64,000 nt of DNA from Anseranas semipalmata (lineage: Eukaryota > Chordata > Aves > Anseriformes > Anseranatidae), in the NCBI GenBank assembly GCA_013399115.1, contig VXAA01000092.1, forward strand, positions 134,564 to 198,563, written 5' to 3'. Below the pieces are notes generated by a model. That model searched no databases. It saw nothing but the letters and a program-made list of their open reading frames with translations, and had not been told where the DNA came from. Numbering within the stretch: position 1 is the stretch's first letter; each line of letters starts with the position of its first letter. Below are positions 61,261 through 64,000 of this stretch, piece by piece. A program made the position numbers and the translations under genes.

Positions 61261-64000
61261 TCATAAAAGCACGGTTACGTTAACTACAGTCTGTAGCTGG
61301 CTTGGATGGTCTCATAAAGGAAGCCACAAAAGTACTCCAAGTGTTTTTAGCACACAGTCTAAATGCTACTTCATAGCAATGCTATCTCCTGATGCTTGGC
61401 TGTCAGGAGCACGCTATATTTTACATCAGCAGGCAAGCAATAGCCTTGGTTCAGAGAGGGTATGTGCTGCTTCAAGGAAAGGAGCTAAAATTACTGCAAG
61501 ACGCCCACGCAAAACTTCATGCCTTCAAACAACAGCCTCACGATCTCTGGATTTGGTTGCCAGTGCTTCAGGAACGTGCAGCCCTGAAATACCGCGGTGA
61601 TCCTTCCCCTGCTGGAACGCAGATGGCAGCAAAGGGTCCTTGTGCCCTTGAGCTCACCCTGCACTGGGGTATCTCGGAGTTAGGGCTTCGTACCTTTGGG
61701 GCATCAACAAGAATTTATGGTGTGCTCTTCAGGTAGCATTTAGCGTTTGGTAAGTTATATGGCTGCTAGTAAGAAAATGAGTATCTTATGTCCACCGGTG
61801 GCAACGATTCACATTTTTCTTCCTGTGGATGTAACACGGCCACAAGTAGCAGCAAAGGACACAATTCCAGCTTCGTAGATGAGTGACCTCACTCCAGAAC
61901 AGCCCAGTGCTCACACAGACCCCCAGAACCCAACACGTGCAGAAGTTCACATTTATTAACTCTGACAGTCAAGCAGTTACGGAACTTGCCAAGCTACAGA
62001 AAATGTGCATTGCCACGTTGGTCCTACAGATTTTCCAGCATCTTTTTCTTATTAGAGCAAGTTATGAGCATTGAAGACAAAGATCTCCTGCTCCTAGAAC
62101 ATAAGCAAGTCGGCCTGACCCTGTTTTCTGCTCCCTCAGGACAGCCCATGCTCCTGGTGTTGTGCCAGCATCTCAGGAGGGCCGGCAGAAGCCAAAAGCC
62201 AAAGAATAAGGAATTGTTTTCCCCAATGTTCTTACCACTATCTTTTGGTTAATATAAACTCGCATACAAAGCAAGAAATATAAAAGAATAATAAAAAGGT
62301 AAAATCACAGGAAGGTCAGATAAAACCCCAAACCACTAAAGACACACACCGCTTCCTTCAGCTGCCACTGGAGGAAGAAAACTCAGTGATCCGTAAGCCC
62401 CGCAGCTTATCTTGATAGCCAGAAAGTCCCGACAACACTGAGAAAAACATATTCCAGAATCAATGCCCCTCTGCCCCAGGAGAAAACTCTGCTGAAGTCC
62501 TCTCAGATTTAAAAACAAGATTGTCAACCGAGTAAACCCCAGCTAATCTTGACTGCCAGCACAATCCTGGGGAAAGAGGTCTCACAAGCAGATAAGATCC
62601 AAATCGAGAGTTTCACAGATCAAAGGCACCAGCCTGGATTATAAACTGAAACGAGTAAGGCACCAGAACGGTCTCTGCAGCGCTGACACCAGGCACTTTC
62701 CACGAGAGCCACGTCCATGTAAGTGGAACACGTTTGGCACTATTTAAAAATCTGTCAAAACTTGGAGGAAAACTCCATACAGAGCACACTGGAGGAACCC
62801 AACCAGGTGATCCTGAGCACAGGGTGAACAAAACATCCTTTCTTGCGATTGCTGGAGGAGGAGGGAAGTCGCCAGTGTGGGTATGAGGGCATCTCCCCGT
62901 GTTGCATTTATCTCCTGCTGTCACATTTGGGCAGTACAGACACTGTCATCCCCTTCTGCCATAACCCAGATGGGAAAGCAAGGCACTGCTCGTGCAGTTT
63001 GTGAAGCAGAGGGAAATTGTGCACGTGGAAAGAGCTGGATGCCGGTCTCCCATGATCCAACGTTAGACCATCACGCATCACTAGCGAAATACTGGCCACA
63101 ACAAAAAGCTTGAGGATTTGGATTCTCCAGCAGCGAAATCTGCCCTTCCCTCCCTGAAGTGAAAGCACAAGGCTCGACCAGAGCATGGCCCAGCAAACCT
63201 CCACTGAAGGCAATTCTGCTACGTGGAATTCTGGATGAAAAGGTTAAAGCCAGCGAGGCCAGCCAGAAAGTGGCCCAAACAGATGTGTGCAAAAAAGGTT
63301 CCTAAGGGCTGAACACAAGAGCGTCAGGCTTTGTTTTGGTAGGGGAGGAAAGTATGTAAGCCGCAGAGAGCAGGAGAGAATACGCACGCTGTCAGGCACA
63401 CTGACAGAGCCAGGAACATCAATGGAGAGCATCAGGAAAGCACAAGGAAGCCAAGGACAGCCAGAGAAACACCCATGGTGTCACAGAAAAGCTGTGCGTG
63501 TACGTGTGTGCACGTGCAGGCGCGCGTGTATTTAGTGCTGGCAGGAAAAAACAACCTTGGAATACTGAGCAAAATCTTCTCCCGCTGTTCGATTCAGGCT
63601 GTGTTCCGAGAAACCAGCCTCTGCAAACAGACTCTGTGAATCAGCAAGATTGCCTCCAAGAAATACCTGACTGTCATCGATTTCCTCTTTCAACAGACGA
63701 TCACAAATATTGGCTAATCACTCTGGTCAAAAGAGAGAACCGTTTGCGCTGGGGCCAGCAGCTCTGCATCAGCTGCAACTGAGCAGATGAAAAAATATTT
63801 CAAGGATCCTGGAAAAGAACTGAAAAGGAAAGTCTAAGTCAAGGTTTGGCAGTCTTTGTACGGTACCATGCCAGACTTTTTTCTTCCCCATGCTACAGCT
63901 AAAGCGTGCCAAGAGAAACCTAGCAGGATCTGGTAGAAGCTGCCTCCCGAACGGGCGGGAATCTGCTAGTCAATGGGAGCTTGTTCTTACGCACGACAGC
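61261..64000. other. Unique non-coding DNA
   Basis: No gene or interspersed repeat recognised. An alternating purine-pyrimidine run lies at 63,493-63,518. Confidence 0.5.

Noticed and set aside
1..64000. Endogenous retrovirus, LTR pair or viral genes
   Set aside because: No paired LTRs, primer-binding site or gag/pol/env-like frames noticed; all recognised mobile DNA is CR1.
1..64000. tRNA, rRNA, snoRNA genes, CRISPR arrays, bacterial operons
   Set aside because: No box B-like tRNA core, no regular repeat-spacer array and no gene packing seen by eye; a covariance-model scan was not possible.

Overview
The window looks like nuclear DNA of a bird, or less likely another CR1-rich reptile. The strongest evidence is a set of CR1 LINE fragments on both strands. 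Several end in the CR1-type 8-base tail (variants of ATTCTRTG) and carry typical CR1 tail text such as GGTGCCCCATCCCTGG and GATGATCTTTAAGG. There is no bacterial gene packing, no operon, no rRNA or tRNA that I can recognise and no CRISPR array. Nearly all open frames are short, overlap on both strands and have the composition expected of chance.

Layout. 1-2.6 kb is unique non-coding DNA. 2.6-3.6 kb holds two CR1 tails in opposite orientation around a CpG-rich block. 3.6-20 kb is mostly unique, with a sharp CpG cluster at 11.5-11.9 kb and a weaker one at 18.0-18.4 kb. 20.0-20.25 kb is probably an old dispersed repeat. 20.9-21.45 kb is an open frame with splice-like ends running into a CpG-rich block. 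27.1-28.0 kb has a hexanucleotide repeat and a G/T-rich tract. 28.9-30.1 kb is the longest CR1 copy, 30.9 kb a short CR1 tail, 34.4-35.2 kb a minus-strand CR1 and 35.8-36.1 kb a well-preserved CR1 3' end. 45.8-46.2 kb is a CR1 fragment followed by a (GGAA)11 tract. 57.3-58.0 kb is a complex locus of CR1 pieces in inverted orientation. A 6-base N gap lies at 60,653-60,658 between A and G homopolymers. The remainder is unique intronic or intergenic DNA.

I cannot name any protein-coding gene here. A few minus-strand intervals have a good acceptor, an open frame and a donor or poly(A) signal, and three of them have compatible splice phases (53.0, 45.2 and 34.1 kb). The plus strand also seems to carry more A than T and more C than G in the lines I sampled, which would fit an intron of a minus-strand gene. 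These are hypotheses only: similar decoys occur on the plus strand. No unmistakable new biological system was found. The most concrete structural oddity is the inverted CR1 locus at 57.3-58.0 kb.
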